Shown here: piece by piece, positions 49,572 through 59,039 of the stretch | Layout of the letters: each line of letters begins with the position of its first letter | Numbering within the stretch: the stretch's first letter is position 1 | NCBI GenBank assembly: GCA_910576975.1 | Contig: CAJTJY010000021.1 | Location: forward strand, 1-64,000 | Reading direction: 5' to 3' | DNA from: an uncultured Lachnospiraceae bacterium | GTDB lineage: Bacteria; Bacillota; Clostridia; Lachnospirales; Lachnospiraceae | Length of the DNA stretch: 64,000 bases | Translations under genes and position numbers: made by a program | The notes under the pieces: model-generated | The model's input: the letters and a program-made list of their open reading frames with translations, nothing else | What the model was told of the DNA's origin: nothing | Database searches by the model: none

Positions 49572-52043
49572 TTATGGTATTGGCCTTGCAACCATTACCT
49601 GATTGCTTTGATAATAATAATACCGCAAAGGTTTTTCCAAGCGGTAACCGCCGCCAAAATACATGGAGACGTGGTTGATATTGCGGTAACGTCCATTATA
49701 GGAACCGCTGTAAAAAATCAAGTCGCCGGGTCTTAGCTTGGAGGGATTCACCCAGCCATAGGCAATCACTTTTCCGGTCTTTTCCATGTAAGAAGCCATG
49801 GAAGCAGCCGTGGGAGCCCAGGAAGGGATGCCTCCCAGGAGCCTTGTATCGCATCCATAGGAGCGAAACACCAAAGAGCTGCAGTCATAATAGCCCTGCG
49901 ACATACGCAGCGCCTGGCTGTAAGTGGAACTATACATGATGCCGTAACCTGTGTTGCAGGCGTCAACGGCGCGTTTGGGGGCGACGCCCACTTGGTAGTT
50001 AAAAGTATTGCCGTCTGCAGTGACGACGATCACGGCGGTCCCATAGCCATGCGCAGTGACTACGCCAGACTTACTTACAGTAGCCACGGAGTTTTTCTTA
50101 GACCGGTAGCTGATCCTGCTCTTGGAGGATACGCCGTTTAACTCAATTTTAACAGTCTTATTTGGCGAAAGGCTGGCATAGCTGAATTTTAAGCTCGGGT
50201 TTGTGACATGTATGGTGTGCTTGATGGTTTTTCCATCTGCCACAATGGAAACCGTAGCTTTTCCAGGAACCGATCCGGCGGTAACCGTCCCATCTTCGCT
50301 GACGGATGCAATCGAGGATTTCTTGCAACTCCATGTTACTTTGCTGTAGGGGCTTAGGCCGGTCAAAGTTATTTTTCCAGAATGCCCCAGAGATAAAACC
50401 GTATCAGAAGATTTGGCTTGCGGGTTAGAAACCCTGACATTAGTGGCATATTCTTTGGAAGTTCCATCGGAATAGCTGACGCTTGCTGTGACTTTAGCGG
50501 AACCAGTTTTTTTGCCAGTAGCAATTCCGTTTTTCTTATTGACAGAGACGACATCTGGATTCGAGGATGTCCAGACAGTCTTTGTTATTTTAACCCCGGA
50601 TTTATCGACATTTTTTAAAGTCAGCTTTTGACTGGTTTTTGCAGCGATAGATGCCTGCTGCTGAATCACGCCAGAACCGATTACCTTGATGGTGCAGGAG
50701 AGCTTGCCTGTGACCCATTTGTTGTTTTGGAATACCGTGCAGTAGGCGTTTAATTTGGTTGTTCCAGCTTTGCGCCCTATGACTTTGCAGGTTTTCCCAG
50801 TATAGGAAATATTGGCAATGGAGTTGTCTTCAATTTCAAAAGAAACAGAATCGCTGGCAGAGGCATTATTGAAATAGATAGGAGCGCCGCTTCCTTTCAT
50901 CACAGTCCTGGAAGTACAGCTAAGCTTAAAGTTATTTTTAAGCACGGTAATCTTGCAGGTGGCTTTTGCGCCTGGAACAGAGACGGTGATGGTCGCAGTT
51001 CCCGCCGACAGTCCATGGACGTTTCCTTCCTTATCTACAGTTGCTACTTTTTTGTCCGAGGAATGAAAGGACAGTTTTTCAGAGGGATATGCTTTTACTG
51101 CAAGTTGACAGTTATTTTCCGCAAAAATGGTGTAATCATTTGCCTCCAATTGGACGGAAGGCTTTTTCACGGTGATTTTGCATGTTTTTTTGATTCCATA
51201 ACAAGATGCGGTGATATTGACAGTGCCAGTCTTCTTAGGAGTTACTTTTCCGGCGGGGCTGACGGAGGCAATTTTGGCATTCGACGATTTCCAGGTTACA
51301 TTGCCGCTTGGCTTTACAGACGCATCCAGGGTAAATGGATTGCTTAAATATGCCGTAGCTTTGGATTTGAGCGACAACGTGGGAGCTTTGACGGTTATGG
51401 CGCAAGAAGCAGAAACACCGTTTGCCTTTGCTGTAATGGTCGCCTTTCCTGCTTTTTTGGGGATGATCTTACCGCTTGAAGTGACCTCGGCGATTTTTGG
51501 CGCGGAAGATTCCCAGGAAGCTGGACTTTCTGGGGCAGTCTTGACTTGCAGCTGCTCTGTCTCGCAGGTGTAGAGGGTGAGCTTTTTCTTATTTAGAGAG
51601 ATGGTGTTTGCCACAGTTATCGTACAAGAAGCGGAGCCAGTGCGAATGCCCGTTTCTGTCTCTAATACGGCTTTGGCGGTAACTACGGCGGTTCCGGCGT
51701 GTTGCGCACTCGCCAAGCCTTGTTCTGATATCGAGAGAACCTCTGGCTGATCACAGCTCCAGCTAATTTGCACAGGGGCTTCGGATGGGAGCGGATTGTT
51801 TTCTGCATCTAAGACAGTGGCGGTAAGCTGAAATTGTTCTAGGGCGTTCATGTGGTATGTACTGAAATTAAGAGTAACATTTAGATCTTCCAGGAAATCT
51901 TCTTCTAGAGAATCTTCTTCCTGGGATGACGACTCCTGGGAAAAATTGGGAGCAGACGAAAAGCTGGCTGCCTGGGATGTCAATGGAGTTTCCAAAAGCA
52001 TCAGGCAGCTCAGCAGCAAGGGGATCAGTTTTTTGCACTTCAT
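49572..52043 (-). CDS. Secreted protein with bacterial Ig-like (Big2) repeats and NlpC/P60 peptidase domain
   Basis: The ATG at 52043, behind ACAGGAGGCATATACAA, is preferred to the longer open frame. The 823-residue precursor has a signal peptide ('LIPLLLSCLMLLETPLTSQA'), an acidic serine-rich spacer, and then about seven Big2-type domains repeating 'W-x-S-x-N/K-x-x-I/V-A-x-V-S/D-x-x-G-x-V/I-x-x-x-x-x-G-x-A/T-x-I-T/V-V'. The last 130 residues form an NlpC/P60-type hydrolase with the cysteine in 'YYDCSSLVFRSYG', 'KLRPGDLIFYSG' and the histidine in 'INHVSMYFGGG'. It probably cuts peptidoglycan stem peptides at the surface. It ends at the bidirectional palindrome at 49448. Confidence 0.85.
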   Translation of the reverse strand: MKCKKLIPLLLSCLMLLETPLTSQAASFSSAPNFSQESSSQEEDSLEEDFLEDLNVTLNFSTYHMNALEQFQLTATVLDAENNPLPSEAPVQISWSCDQPEVLSISEQGLASAQHAGTAVVTAKAVLETETGIRTGSASCTITVANTISLNKKKLTLYTCETEQLQVKTAPESPASWESSAPKIAEVTSSGKIIPKKAGKATITAKANGVSASCAITVKAPTLSLKSKATAYLSNPFTLDASVKPSGNVTWKSSNAKIASVSPAGKVTPKKTGTVNITASCYGIKKTCKITVKKPSVQLEANDYTIFAENNCQLAVKAYPSEKLSFHSSDKKVATVDKEGNVHGLSAGTATITVSVPGAKATCKITVLKNNFKLSCTSRTVMKGSGAPIYFNNASASDSVSFEIEDNSIANISYTGKTCKVIGRKAGTTKLNAYCTVFQNNKWVTGKLSCTIKVIGSGVIQQQASIAAKTSQKLTLKNVDKSGVKITKTVWTSSNPDVVSVNKKNGIATGKKTGSAKVTASVSYSDGTSKEYATNVRVSNPQAKSSDTVLSLGHSGKITLTGLSPYSKVTWSCKKSSIASVSEDGTVTAGSVPGKATVSIVADGKTIKHTIHVTNPSLKFSYASLSPNKTVKIELNGVSSKSRISYRSKKNSVATVSKSGVVTAHGYGTAVIVVTADGNTFNYQVGVAPKRAVDACNTGYGIMYSSTYSQALRMSQGYYDCSSLVFRSYGCDTRLLGGIPSWAPTAASMASYMEKTGKVIAYGWVNPSKLRPGDLIFYSGSYNGRYRNINHVSMYFGGGYRLEKPLRYYYYQSNQVMVARPIP

Positions 52044-52252
52044 TTGTATATGCCTCCTGTGTAAAATAAAAATATGAGATATTTCTATCATAATCCCTTT
52101 TTTTCAGAGATGCAAGAATTATATCTGGCTATCCGACAGAAAATAAAATTTTTCATCTTGCATTTTGTGAGAGATAATAATATAATAGACAAGCATATAT
52201 AGTGCCGGGGGGATAAATATACACTATATTTAGTTACTTTGGAGGATATGGT

Positions 52253-54415
52253 ATGAAAATTATCAAGAGAAGCGGCAAAGAAACAGGGTTTGATAGCAGT
52301 AAAATCGTGGATGCTGTTGCAAAGGCCAATCAGGAGGCGGCTGAGAGCGACAGACTGTCAAATGAGCAGATTGAGGCGATTGCGCAAAGAATTTCCAATA
52401 TTTGCGCTTCCATGGACAGGACCTATAATGTCGAAGAGATTCAGGACCTTGTGGAAAATGAGATTATGGCTTACAGAGCGTTCGAAGTAGCAAGAAAATA
52501 TATTACTTATCGATATAAACGTGCGCTGGTCCGCAAATCGAATTCCACGGATCAGCAGATCTTAAGTTTGATTGAATGCAGCAATGAAGAGATCAAACAG
52601 GAAAATTCTAATAAAAATCCCATTGTGAACAGCGTGCAGAGGGATTACATGGCAGGCGAGGTCAGCAAGGACATTACCAAGAGGTTTTTACTTCCAGAGA
52701 AAATTGTCCGTGCTCATGAGGAGGGGCTCCTTCATTTTCATGACACTGATTATTTTGCACAACATATGCATAATTGCTGCCTGGTCAATCTGGAGGACAT
52801 GCTTCAGAATGGAACGGTGATCAGCGAGACGATGATTGAGCGTCCAAAGAGCTTTTCCACGGCCTGCAATGTGGCTACTCAGGCGATTGCTCAGATTGCA
52901 AGTTCACAATATGGAGGGCAAAGCATTACCCTGTCGCATCTTGCGCCTTTTGTGGAGGTGAGCAGGCAGAAGCTGCGTAAAATGGTGCGCCGGGAATATG
53001 CGGCTGCAGGCCTGCCCTTGGAAGAAGATAAGATTAATGATGTGGCGGAACTGCGGGTCAAAGAGGAAATCCGGCGCGGCGTCCAGATGATCCAATACCA
53101 GGTGATAACATTGATGACTACCAACGGCCAGGCTCCTTTTGTGACGGTGTTCATGTACTTGAACGAGGTAGAGGAGGGGCGGCTCAGGGATGATCTTGCC
53201 CTAGTGATCAAGGAGATGCTGCTTCAGCGGATGCAGGGGGTCAAGAATGAGAAAGGCGTCTATATCACGCCGGCATTTCCTAAGCTTATCTATGTCCTGG
53301 AGGAGAACAATGTCAGAGAGGGCAGTCGTTACTGGGAGCTCACCAAGCTGGCGGCACGCTGCACCGCAAAGCGCATGGTGCCAGATTATATTTCTGAAAA
53401 GATTATGAAAGAAAATAAAGAAGGAAATTGCTATCCTTGCATGGGATGCAGATCGTTTTTGACCGTATATCGGGATCCTGCAGGAAAGCCTAAATTTTAC
53501 GGCAGGTTTAATCAGGGAGTGGTGACATTAAACCTGGTGGATATTGCCTGTTCCTCAAATCGCAATATGGATGCGTTCTGGCAAATCTTTCAGGAGCGTC
53601 TTGATTTGTGCCGGGAGGCGTTGATGCTCCGCCACCAGCGGCTCAAAGGGACGCCCTCAGATGTGGCGCCCATCTTATGGCAGTACGGCGCCTTAGCGAG
53701 ACTGAAAAAGGGAGAGCCGATTGACGAGCTTTTGTACCATGGTTACTCTACCATTTCCCTAGGCTATGCAGGCCTATGCGAATGTACCAGGTATATGACC
53801 GGAAAATCTCATACGGATCCGCAGGCTGCGCCCTTTGCCTTGAAAGTTATGGAATATATGAACCAGGCATGTCAGAAGTGGGCGGCTGAGACGGATATTG
53901 CCTTTAGCCTCTATGGAACGCCTTTAGAGTCTACAACATATAAGTTTGCAAAATGCCTGCAGCGGCGTTTTGGGATTATTGAGGGCGTGACCGACAGAAA
54001 CTATATTACCAATAGCTATCATGTTCATGTCACGGAAGAGATTGATGCATTCCGCAAGCTTGCTTTTGAGGCGCAGTTTCAGAAATTGTCGCCAGGAGGG
54101 GCTGTCAGTTATGTGGAAGTACCCAACATGCAGGGCAATATTGAAGCAGTGCTGACGGTGATGCAGCATATTTATGAGAACATCATGTACGGGGAACTGA
54201 ATACCAAGAGCGACTACTGCCAGGTGTGCGGGTATGAAGGCGAGATTAAAATCGTGTCGGATGACCATGGAAAGCTGGTGTGGGAATGCCCGAATTGCCA
54301 GAACCGGGATGAAAGCAAGATGAATGTGGCGAGAAGGACTTGCGGTTATATTGGAACGCAGTTTTGGAATCAGGGGAGGACCCAGGAGATTCAAGAAAGG
54401 GTGCTTCACTTGTAA
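52253..54415 (+). CDS. nrdD: Anaerobic ribonucleoside-triphosphate reductase
   Basis: The 720-residue class III reductase makes deoxynucleotides without oxygen. An ATP-cone lies at the start ('KIIKRSGKETGFDSSKIVDAVAKANQEA', residues 1-90). The barrel follows, including 'HFHDTDYFAQHMHNCCLVNLEDML', 'KEGNCYPCMGCRSFLT' and 'GVVTLNLVDIACSS'. Near the C-terminus are the zinc site ('YCQVCGYEGEI', 'WECPNCQN') and the glycyl-radical site G698 in 'RRTCGYIGTQFWNQGR'. Start after TTGGAGGATATGGT. It overlaps nrdG by one base (TAATG), its activase. Confidence 0.97.
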   Translation: MKIIKRSGKETGFDSSKIVDAVAKANQEAAESDRLSNEQIEAIAQRISNICASMDRTYNVEEIQDLVENEIMAYRAFEVARKYITYRYKRALVRKSNSTDQQILSLIECSNEEIKQENSNKNPIVNSVQRDYMAGEVSKDITKRFLLPEKIVRAHEEGLLHFHDTDYFAQHMHNCCLVNLEDMLQNGTVISETMIERPKSFSTACNVATQAIAQIASSQYGGQSITLSHLAPFVEVSRQKLRKMVRREYAAAGLPLEEDKINDVAELRVKEEIRRGVQMIQYQVITLMTTNGQAPFVTVFMYLNEVEEGRLRDDLALVIKEMLLQRMQGVKNEKGVYITPAFPKLIYVLEENNVREGSRYWELTKLAARCTAKRMVPDYISEKIMKENKEGNCYPCMGCRSFLTVYRDPAGKPKFYGRFNQGVVTLNLVDIACSSNRNMDAFWQIFQERLDLCREALMLRHQRLKGTPSDVAPILWQYGALARLKKGEPIDELLYHGYSTISLGYAGLCECTRYMTGKSHTDPQAAPFALKVMEYMNQACQKWAAETDIAFSLYGTPLESTTYKFAKCLQRRFGIIEGVTDRNYITNSYHVHVTEEIDAFRKLAFEAQFQKLSPGGAVSYVEVPNMQGNIEAVLTVMQHIYENIMYGELNTKSDYCQVCGYEGEIKIVSDDHGKLVWECPNCQNRDESKMNVARRTCGYIGTQFWNQGRTQEIQERVLHL

Positions 54416-54942
54416 TGAATTATGCAGAAATAAAAAAGACGGATGTCGCCAATGGGCAGGGGGTAAGGGTTTCTCTGTTTGTATCGGGATGTACCCACCA
54501 CTGCAGAGGGTGCTTTAATTCAGAAACCTGGGACTTTGCTTATGGAACAGAATTTACCAAAGAAACCTGTCAGGAGCTGCTGGGATTTTTGGAGCCGGAA
54601 TATATTGCCGGATTGACGCTGCTTGGAGGAGAGCCGTTTGAACCCTCCAATCAGCGGGCGTTAATCTCATTTCTTAAGAACGTAAAGGAGACATATCCCT
54701 GTAAAACCATTTGGTGTTATACTGGTTATCTGCTGGATCGGGATTTATGGAGAGAAAGCCGTGCCAGATGCGAGGTTACGGATGAAATGCTTTCAATGAT
54801 CGACGTGCTGGTGGATGGAGAGTTTATTAAGGAGCAGAGAAATATTTCCCTGAGGTTTCGTGGCTCCCAGAACCAGCGGATCATTGACGTGCCAGAAAGC
54901 ATAAGGCAAGGCAGCGTATGTCTGCTTAAGGGACAGAATTAA
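54415..54942 (+). CDS. nrdG: Anaerobic ribonucleotide reductase activating protein (radical SAM)
   Basis: The ATG at 54415 overlaps the nrdD stop; the longer open frame from 54340 is rejected. The 175-residue radical-SAM enzyme has C26-x3-C30-x2-C33 in 'FVSGCTHHCRGCFN', the GGE motif in 'LTLLGGEPFEPSNQRALISFL' and 'IWCYTGYLLDR'. With S-adenosylmethionine it makes the glycyl radical on NrdD. 'FRGSQNQRIIDVPESI' is the typical C-terminus. Confidence 0.96.
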   Translation: MNYAEIKKTDVANGQGVRVSLFVSGCTHHCRGCFNSETWDFAYGTEFTKETCQELLGFLEPEYIAGLTLLGGEPFEPSNQRALISFLKNVKETYPCKTIWCYTGYLLDRDLWRESRARCEVTDEMLSMIDVLVDGEFIKEQRNISLRFRGSQNQRIIDVPESIRQGSVCLLKGQN

Positions 54943-55025
54943 GAAAAGAATAAGAAAATATTTGCAAGATATCACATACTTTGCGTCTTGCAACGGTTAA
55001 AATATAGAAGAGGATTATAGAAAGT

Positions 55026-55427
55026 ATGAAAACAGAGGATAACTTTTGTGGAAAAGAGTATTATAAAATCACTTTAGTTGGATTGAATCCAGACCGATGC
55101 GTGATTCTAAAAGGTCCAAAGGAAGAGAAGATGCTGGTAGAAGTGCTCAGGGATGATTATCAAATCAGCAGATATGAGAAGATGCTTCAACTTGTGATCA
55201 AGGAGAAAGTGGAGCAAAGCTGCCAGGAGGCTTGTTTTCAGGCGCTTTCACTTGGGAATTTGAAAGAGGCGGTTCGCAAGGGAGAGGACAGGGTGGTTTG
55301 CTCTTATTTGCGGGACGTGCAAGGCAAGATACAGAGAGTGTCAGCGACCGTATATCCACGAAAGACAGGCAAACAGCGAGAACTAGAGGAATTTATAATC
55401 TATGTGACCGCAGACAATAAGACGTGA
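55026..55427 (+). CDS. Hypothetical protein (133 aa), PAS-like pattern
   Basis: The ATG is preceded by only a weak ribosome site (TATAGAAAGT). The 133 residues begin 'YYKITLVGLNPDRCVILKG', then two helices ('YQISRYEKMLQLVIKEKVEQSCQEACFQALSL'), and end with beta strands ('VVCSYLRDVQGKIQRVSATVYP', 'EEFIIYVT'). The pattern recalls degenerate PAS-type sensor domains found in Lachnospiraceae signalling proteins, here without any output domain. Function unknown. Confidence 0.6.
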   Translation: MKTEDNFCGKEYYKITLVGLNPDRCVILKGPKEEKMLVEVLRDDYQISRYEKMLQLVIKEKVEQSCQEACFQALSLGNLKEAVRKGEDRVVCSYLRDVQGKIQRVSATVYPRKTGKQRELEEFIIYVTADNKT

Positions 55428-55464
55428 AGTTGGTTTGGGTGAACAAAGAAGTTGAGGGATGAAT

Positions 55465-56976
55465 ATGCAGCGCAGAAATCGGAGAAGAAACCGGAAAATA
55501 ATTGTAGCAATTGCAAGCATCTGCGGAGTGGCGACTCTGTTGATCGCAGTCTATCTGGGAATGGCTTTTTACTTTGACAGTCATTTTTTCTTTCGCACGA
55601 AAATTAACGGCTGGAAAGTCGGTGGCAAGGATTTGCAGCAGGCGGAGGAGAAAGTGGGAGACGGCGTGGAAGGCTATCTTCTCACGGTGTATGACAGGGA
55701 TGGCGAGAAGTATCATGTTTATGGAGAAGATATCAAGTGCAGTTACGTGCCAGATGGCTCTGTAGAGAAATTGCTCAAAAGCCAGAATAAATTTCAGTGG
55801 TTCAAGATGTTGCTGCATCCCAAAGAATATGAAGTTCCCATTACCATGGAATACCATCAAAAGTCGATTGCAAAAGTAGTATCTAAGTTGGATTGCTTTC
55901 AGAAAGAGAATGTCAAAGAGCCAGAGAGCGCCCGTATTGCGCAGGGGGAAGATGGCTATTACATAGAGCCGGAAATACCGGGAAACCATATGATTTATGA
56001 AAATGTCCTTGCCAAAGTGCAACAGGCGGTATCTGCCGGCGATGTTTCCGTGGAGCTCACAGATGAAGATTATGTAAAGCCGGAGTACACCAGCGAAAGC
56101 AAGGAGATCACTGAGGTGATGGATCGCATTAATAGCTATGAAAATGCAACCATTGATTATCAGATCAAAGACTATGAAGAAAAACTGAGCCGCAAGCAGA
56201 TTCGGGAATTTCTTCAGGTAGAGGGCTTTTCCGTTTCCTTAGATGAGGTGAAGATTGAGGCATATGTCCAGTCCCTTGCCAGCAAATATAATACTTATGC
56301 GGATCTGCGTTCTTTCCGGACGTCTTCAGGAGATACAGTGGAGATCGGCGGCGGCGATTATGGATGGATTGTTGATAAACCCAAAGAGGCAGAGCAGCTA
56401 AAGGCGGATTTGGAGGCTGGAAAGCCAGTGACTCGTGAGTTAGTATATGCTCAAAGGCCCTTTGTGGAGGGCAAGGATGATATCGGGAACACTTATGTAG
56501 AGATTGACTATACCAAACAGCATCTTTGGTATTATGAAAATGGAGAACTTGTGGTGGAGAGCGATGTCGTGACTGGAAATATCAACAGAGACAATGGATC
56601 TCCAGACGGGGTGTTTAAGATCGTATATAAGGACAGCCCGGCAGTGCTAAAAGGTGAGGATTATGAGTCCGACGTTACTTATTTTATGCCGTTTGCTTAT
56701 AATGTCGGAATTCATGATGCAGACTGGAGGCACGGTCAGTTTGGCGGTGAGATTTACAAGAGCAATGGTTCTCATGGATGCATCAATGCGCCCTTTGAAG
56801 TGGCGCAGAAGATATATGAACGTATAAAAGTCGGCACTCCAGTGATCGCTTTTTATAGAGAGCCAGTAGAGTTGACTGCAGAAAACGCCAAGATTTCCAA
56901 TGCATATTCTTATGTAGATCCAGAGAAAAAGAAAGCTCAGGAGGCAGAAGGCCAGTCGGGTGAAGTCGCGGAGTGA
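55465..56976 (+). CDS. L,D-transpeptidase (YkuD family) with N-terminal membrane anchor
   Basis: The ATG at 55465 has GAGGG at better distance than 55459. The 503-residue protein has a basic N-terminus and one membrane helix ('IIVAIASICGVATLLIAVYLGMAFYF'), then a putative peptidoglycan-binding_4-type domain ('INGWKVGGKDLQQAEEKV', residues about 45-300). A YkuD domain follows ('YVEIDYTKQHLWYYENGELVVESDVVTGN'), with the catalytic cysteine C439 in 'SNGSHGCINAP' and the histidine in 'PFAYNVGIHDADW'. It cross-links peptidoglycan (3-3 bonds) or attaches proteins, outside the membrane. Confidence 0.93.
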   Translation: MQRRNRRRNRKIIVAIASICGVATLLIAVYLGMAFYFDSHFFFRTKINGWKVGGKDLQQAEEKVGDGVEGYLLTVYDRDGEKYHVYGEDIKCSYVPDGSVEKLLKSQNKFQWFKMLLHPKEYEVPITMEYHQKSIAKVVSKLDCFQKENVKEPESARIAQGEDGYYIEPEIPGNHMIYENVLAKVQQAVSAGDVSVELTDEDYVKPEYTSESKEITEVMDRINSYENATIDYQIKDYEEKLSRKQIREFLQVEGFSVSLDEVKIEAYVQSLASKYNTYADLRSFRTSSGDTVEIGGGDYGWIVDKPKEAEQLKADLEAGKPVTRELVYAQRPFVEGKDDIGNTYVEIDYTKQHLWYYENGELVVESDVVTGNINRDNGSPDGVFKIVYKDSPAVLKGEDYESDVTYFMPFAYNVGIHDADWRHGQFGGEIYKSNGSHGCINAPFEVAQKIYERIKVGTPVIAFYREPVELTAENAKISNAYSYVDPEKKKAQEAEGQSGEVAE

Positions 56977-57001
56977 TGAGGCAGAAGATGGGAGTTAGAA
57001 A

Positions 57002-58042
57002 ATGGATATTTATGGAACGATTGGTCCGGCTTGTGCCGATTTTGATACTTTGAGGGAAATGTTTCGCCTAGGCATGACTGGAATGCGGCTCAATCTCTCA
57101 CACGTGGAGTTATCAGCTTGCCAGAGATGGACAGAAATGATACGAAAAGCAGCAGAAGCTGCGGGTGTAAGCCCGCGGCTTCTCGTCGATTTACAAGGGC
57201 CAGAGCTTCGAATTGGTGTTTTGAAGGCTCCTTTGAGACTCCGGGAGGGAGAGCAACTATTGCTGAGTTCCAGTAGGGTACGAAATGAAAGCGTTGTTTG
57301 CGTGCAGGAGTTGTTATTGTCAGTCCTTTCCCCTGGGCAACAGGTGTTGTTAGATGATGGAAAGATTCTTTTGGATGTGACAGAGATATGCGAACATGGA
57401 GCAAAGTGCAACGTGAGGCGGGGAGGAATGCTCGCCTCGCGCAAAAGCATTGCCCTGCCAGGCGTTGACCTTCAGCTTCCAACGCTGACAGACAGTGACA
57501 GGAAAAATCTTAGAGAAGCCAGGGCTCACGGAGTGACAGGCGTCATGCTGCCATTTGTGCGCAGCCCCAAAGATTTACAGAATTTAAGGCAGGAACTGGA
57601 AAAGGCTTTTGAACCTCAGCTGCAAGTGTTTGCAAAAATAGAAAACATCGATGGCGTCAACAACCTGGAAAGCCTGCTGCCCCATGCAGATTATATTGTG
57701 ATAGCCAGGGGAGACTTGGGGAACAGTATGCCATTGTGGGAACTTCCAGGAGTACAGGCAGACATTGCCAGAAGATGTCAAAGGGCAGACAAGCCCTTTA
57801 TGGTGGTAACGCAGATGCTTGCGTCCATGGAAAAAAGCAAGGTACCTACCCGTGCAGAGGTTTCCGATATTTTCCTTGCTGTTTCTCAGGGGGCTTCCAG
57901 CGTGATGGTAACAGGAGAAACGGCTTCTGGCAGTTATCCAACAGAGGCGATAAGATACCTCTGTCAGACAACGCAACATGCTGCAAAGTATTTAGAAACG
58001 TCAGGATTCCCATCTGCCGCTGGCACCGCAGGGAAGGATTAA
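57002..58042 (+). CDS. Pyruvate kinase-like protein lacking the C-terminal domain
   Basis: The 346-residue protein starts with 'DIYGTIGPACADFDTLREMFRLGMTGMRLNLSH', the beginning of pyruvate kinase (I-x-T-x-G-P and N-x-S-H). A short B-like segment ('LLVDLQGPELRIG', 'GQQVLLDDGKILLDV') follows. Then come 'VFAKIENIDGVNNLESLLPHADYIVIARGDLG' with the metal site E-N-x-x-G and R-G-D-L-G, and 'MVVTQMLASMEKSKVPTRAEVSDIFLAVSQGASSVMVTGETASGSYP'. It ends there, without the C-terminal regulatory domain of normal enzymes (about 470-590 aa). Core residues are mostly kept, so it may be active on PEP or a related substrate. It overlaps the convergent methyltransferase gene by 42 bases. Confidence 0.8.
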   Translation: MDIYGTIGPACADFDTLREMFRLGMTGMRLNLSHVELSACQRWTEMIRKAAEAAGVSPRLLVDLQGPELRIGVLKAPLRLREGEQLLLSSSRVRNESVVCVQELLLSVLSPGQQVLLDDGKILLDVTEICEHGAKCNVRRGGMLASRKSIALPGVDLQLPTLTDSDRKNLREARAHGVTGVMLPFVRSPKDLQNLRQELEKAFEPQLQVFAKIENIDGVNNLESLLPHADYIVIARGDLGNSMPLWELPGVQADIARRCQRADKPFMVVTQMLASMEKSKVPTRAEVSDIFLAVSQGASSVMVTGETASGSYPTEAIRYLCQTTQHAAKYLETSGFPSAAGTAGKD

Positions 58043-58858
58043 CCCGTTTGATGAAACGGGAATGCCGATTTCCTGGGCGTCTACCCTGCCGCCGAAATTT
58101 TTCAGTTCTGTTCCCAACATGTAGGCAAGCACTGCAGGCTGCAGTCCGGTGGTGTAAGAGTTGATGAGAAAAAACAGAGGGTTTTCTGACAACAGCCGGG
58201 CGCAGAGCTTGATCAGAGGATGGATGGCGTCCTCGATTTTCCAGATTTCTCCCTTGGGTCCTCTGCCATAAGAGGGAGGATCCATGATGATGGCGTCGTA
58301 GTGATTGCCGCGGCGGAGTTCCCGTTCCACAAATTTTACACAATCATCCACAATCCAGCGTATCGGGGCGTCTTTGAGACCAGAAGAGACGGCGTTTTCT
58401 TTTGCCCAGGTCACCATGCCTTTGGAAGCGTCCACATGGGTGACGCTTGCGCCTGCCGCTGCTGCAGCAAGCGTCGCTCCTCCAGTATAAGCAAAGAGAT
58501 TTAACACTTTGATGGGGCGTTTTGCGTGCAGGATTTTGTCACTGAACCAGTCCCAGTTCACGGCCTGCTCTGGAAACAATCCGGTATGTTTGAAACTAAA
58601 AGGCTTCAAATGAAAGGTCAGGGAATGATAATGTAGATCCCATTGCTCTGGCAGATCGAAAAATTCCCACTCTCCGCCGCCCTTTTTACTGCGGTGGTAA
58701 TGCCCGTTTTTTTGTTTCCATTGAGAATTTGATTTTGGCGTATCCCAAATAACCTGAGGGTCTGGCCTTATCAAAATATAATCTGCCCAACGTTCTAATT
58801 TCTCTCCTTTGGAGCAGTCAATCACTTGATATTCTTTCCAATTATCTGCAATCCACAT
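58001..58858 (-). CDS. Class I SAM-dependent methyltransferase (RlmI-like)
   Basis: The 285-residue enzyme has the AdoMet motif 'KVLNLFAYTGGATLAAAAAGASVTHVDASKGMVTWAKENA' and the catalytic N/D-P-P-[YF] type motif 'DAIIMDPPSYGRGPKGEIWKIED'. This pattern occurs in RlmI/RlmK-like rRNA methyltransferases (COG1092 type). The N-terminus 'WKEYQVIDCSKGEKLERWADYILIRPDPQVIW' is typical of the shorter form lacking a PUA domain. The target is not known. Convergent with the pyruvate-kinase-like gene. Confidence 0.85.
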   Translation of the reverse strand: MWIADNWKEYQVIDCSKGEKLERWADYILIRPDPQVIWDTPKSNSQWKQKNGHYHRSKKGGGEWEFFDLPEQWDLHYHSLTFHLKPFSFKHTGLFPEQAVNWDWFSDKILHAKRPIKVLNLFAYTGGATLAAAAAGASVTHVDASKGMVTWAKENAVSSGLKDAPIRWIVDDCVKFVERELRRGNHYDAIIMDPPSYGRGPKGEIWKIEDAIHPLIKLCARLLSENPLFFLINSYTTGLQPAVLAYMLGTELKNFGGRVDAQEIGIPVSSNGLILPCGASGRWES

Positions 58859-59039
58859 GTGTGTTTCCTTTCTGACTCGTATTTTATTTTAGAGGGGCGC
58901 TGTAAAATACAGGGATTTTGCAATGTACAGCAATAACATTGCTCGAAGTTGCTCCATGTGTTGTCAATGGGTCTTATTTTTCGCCCGTTCTTATCCTGAA
59001 TTATACAAGAAATAGCAGGAAGTTGCAATTGATTGCATG

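Noticed and set aside
51015..51573. Plus-strand frames opposite the Big2 protein
   Set aside because: Shadows of the repeated Ig-like domains; no ribosome site.
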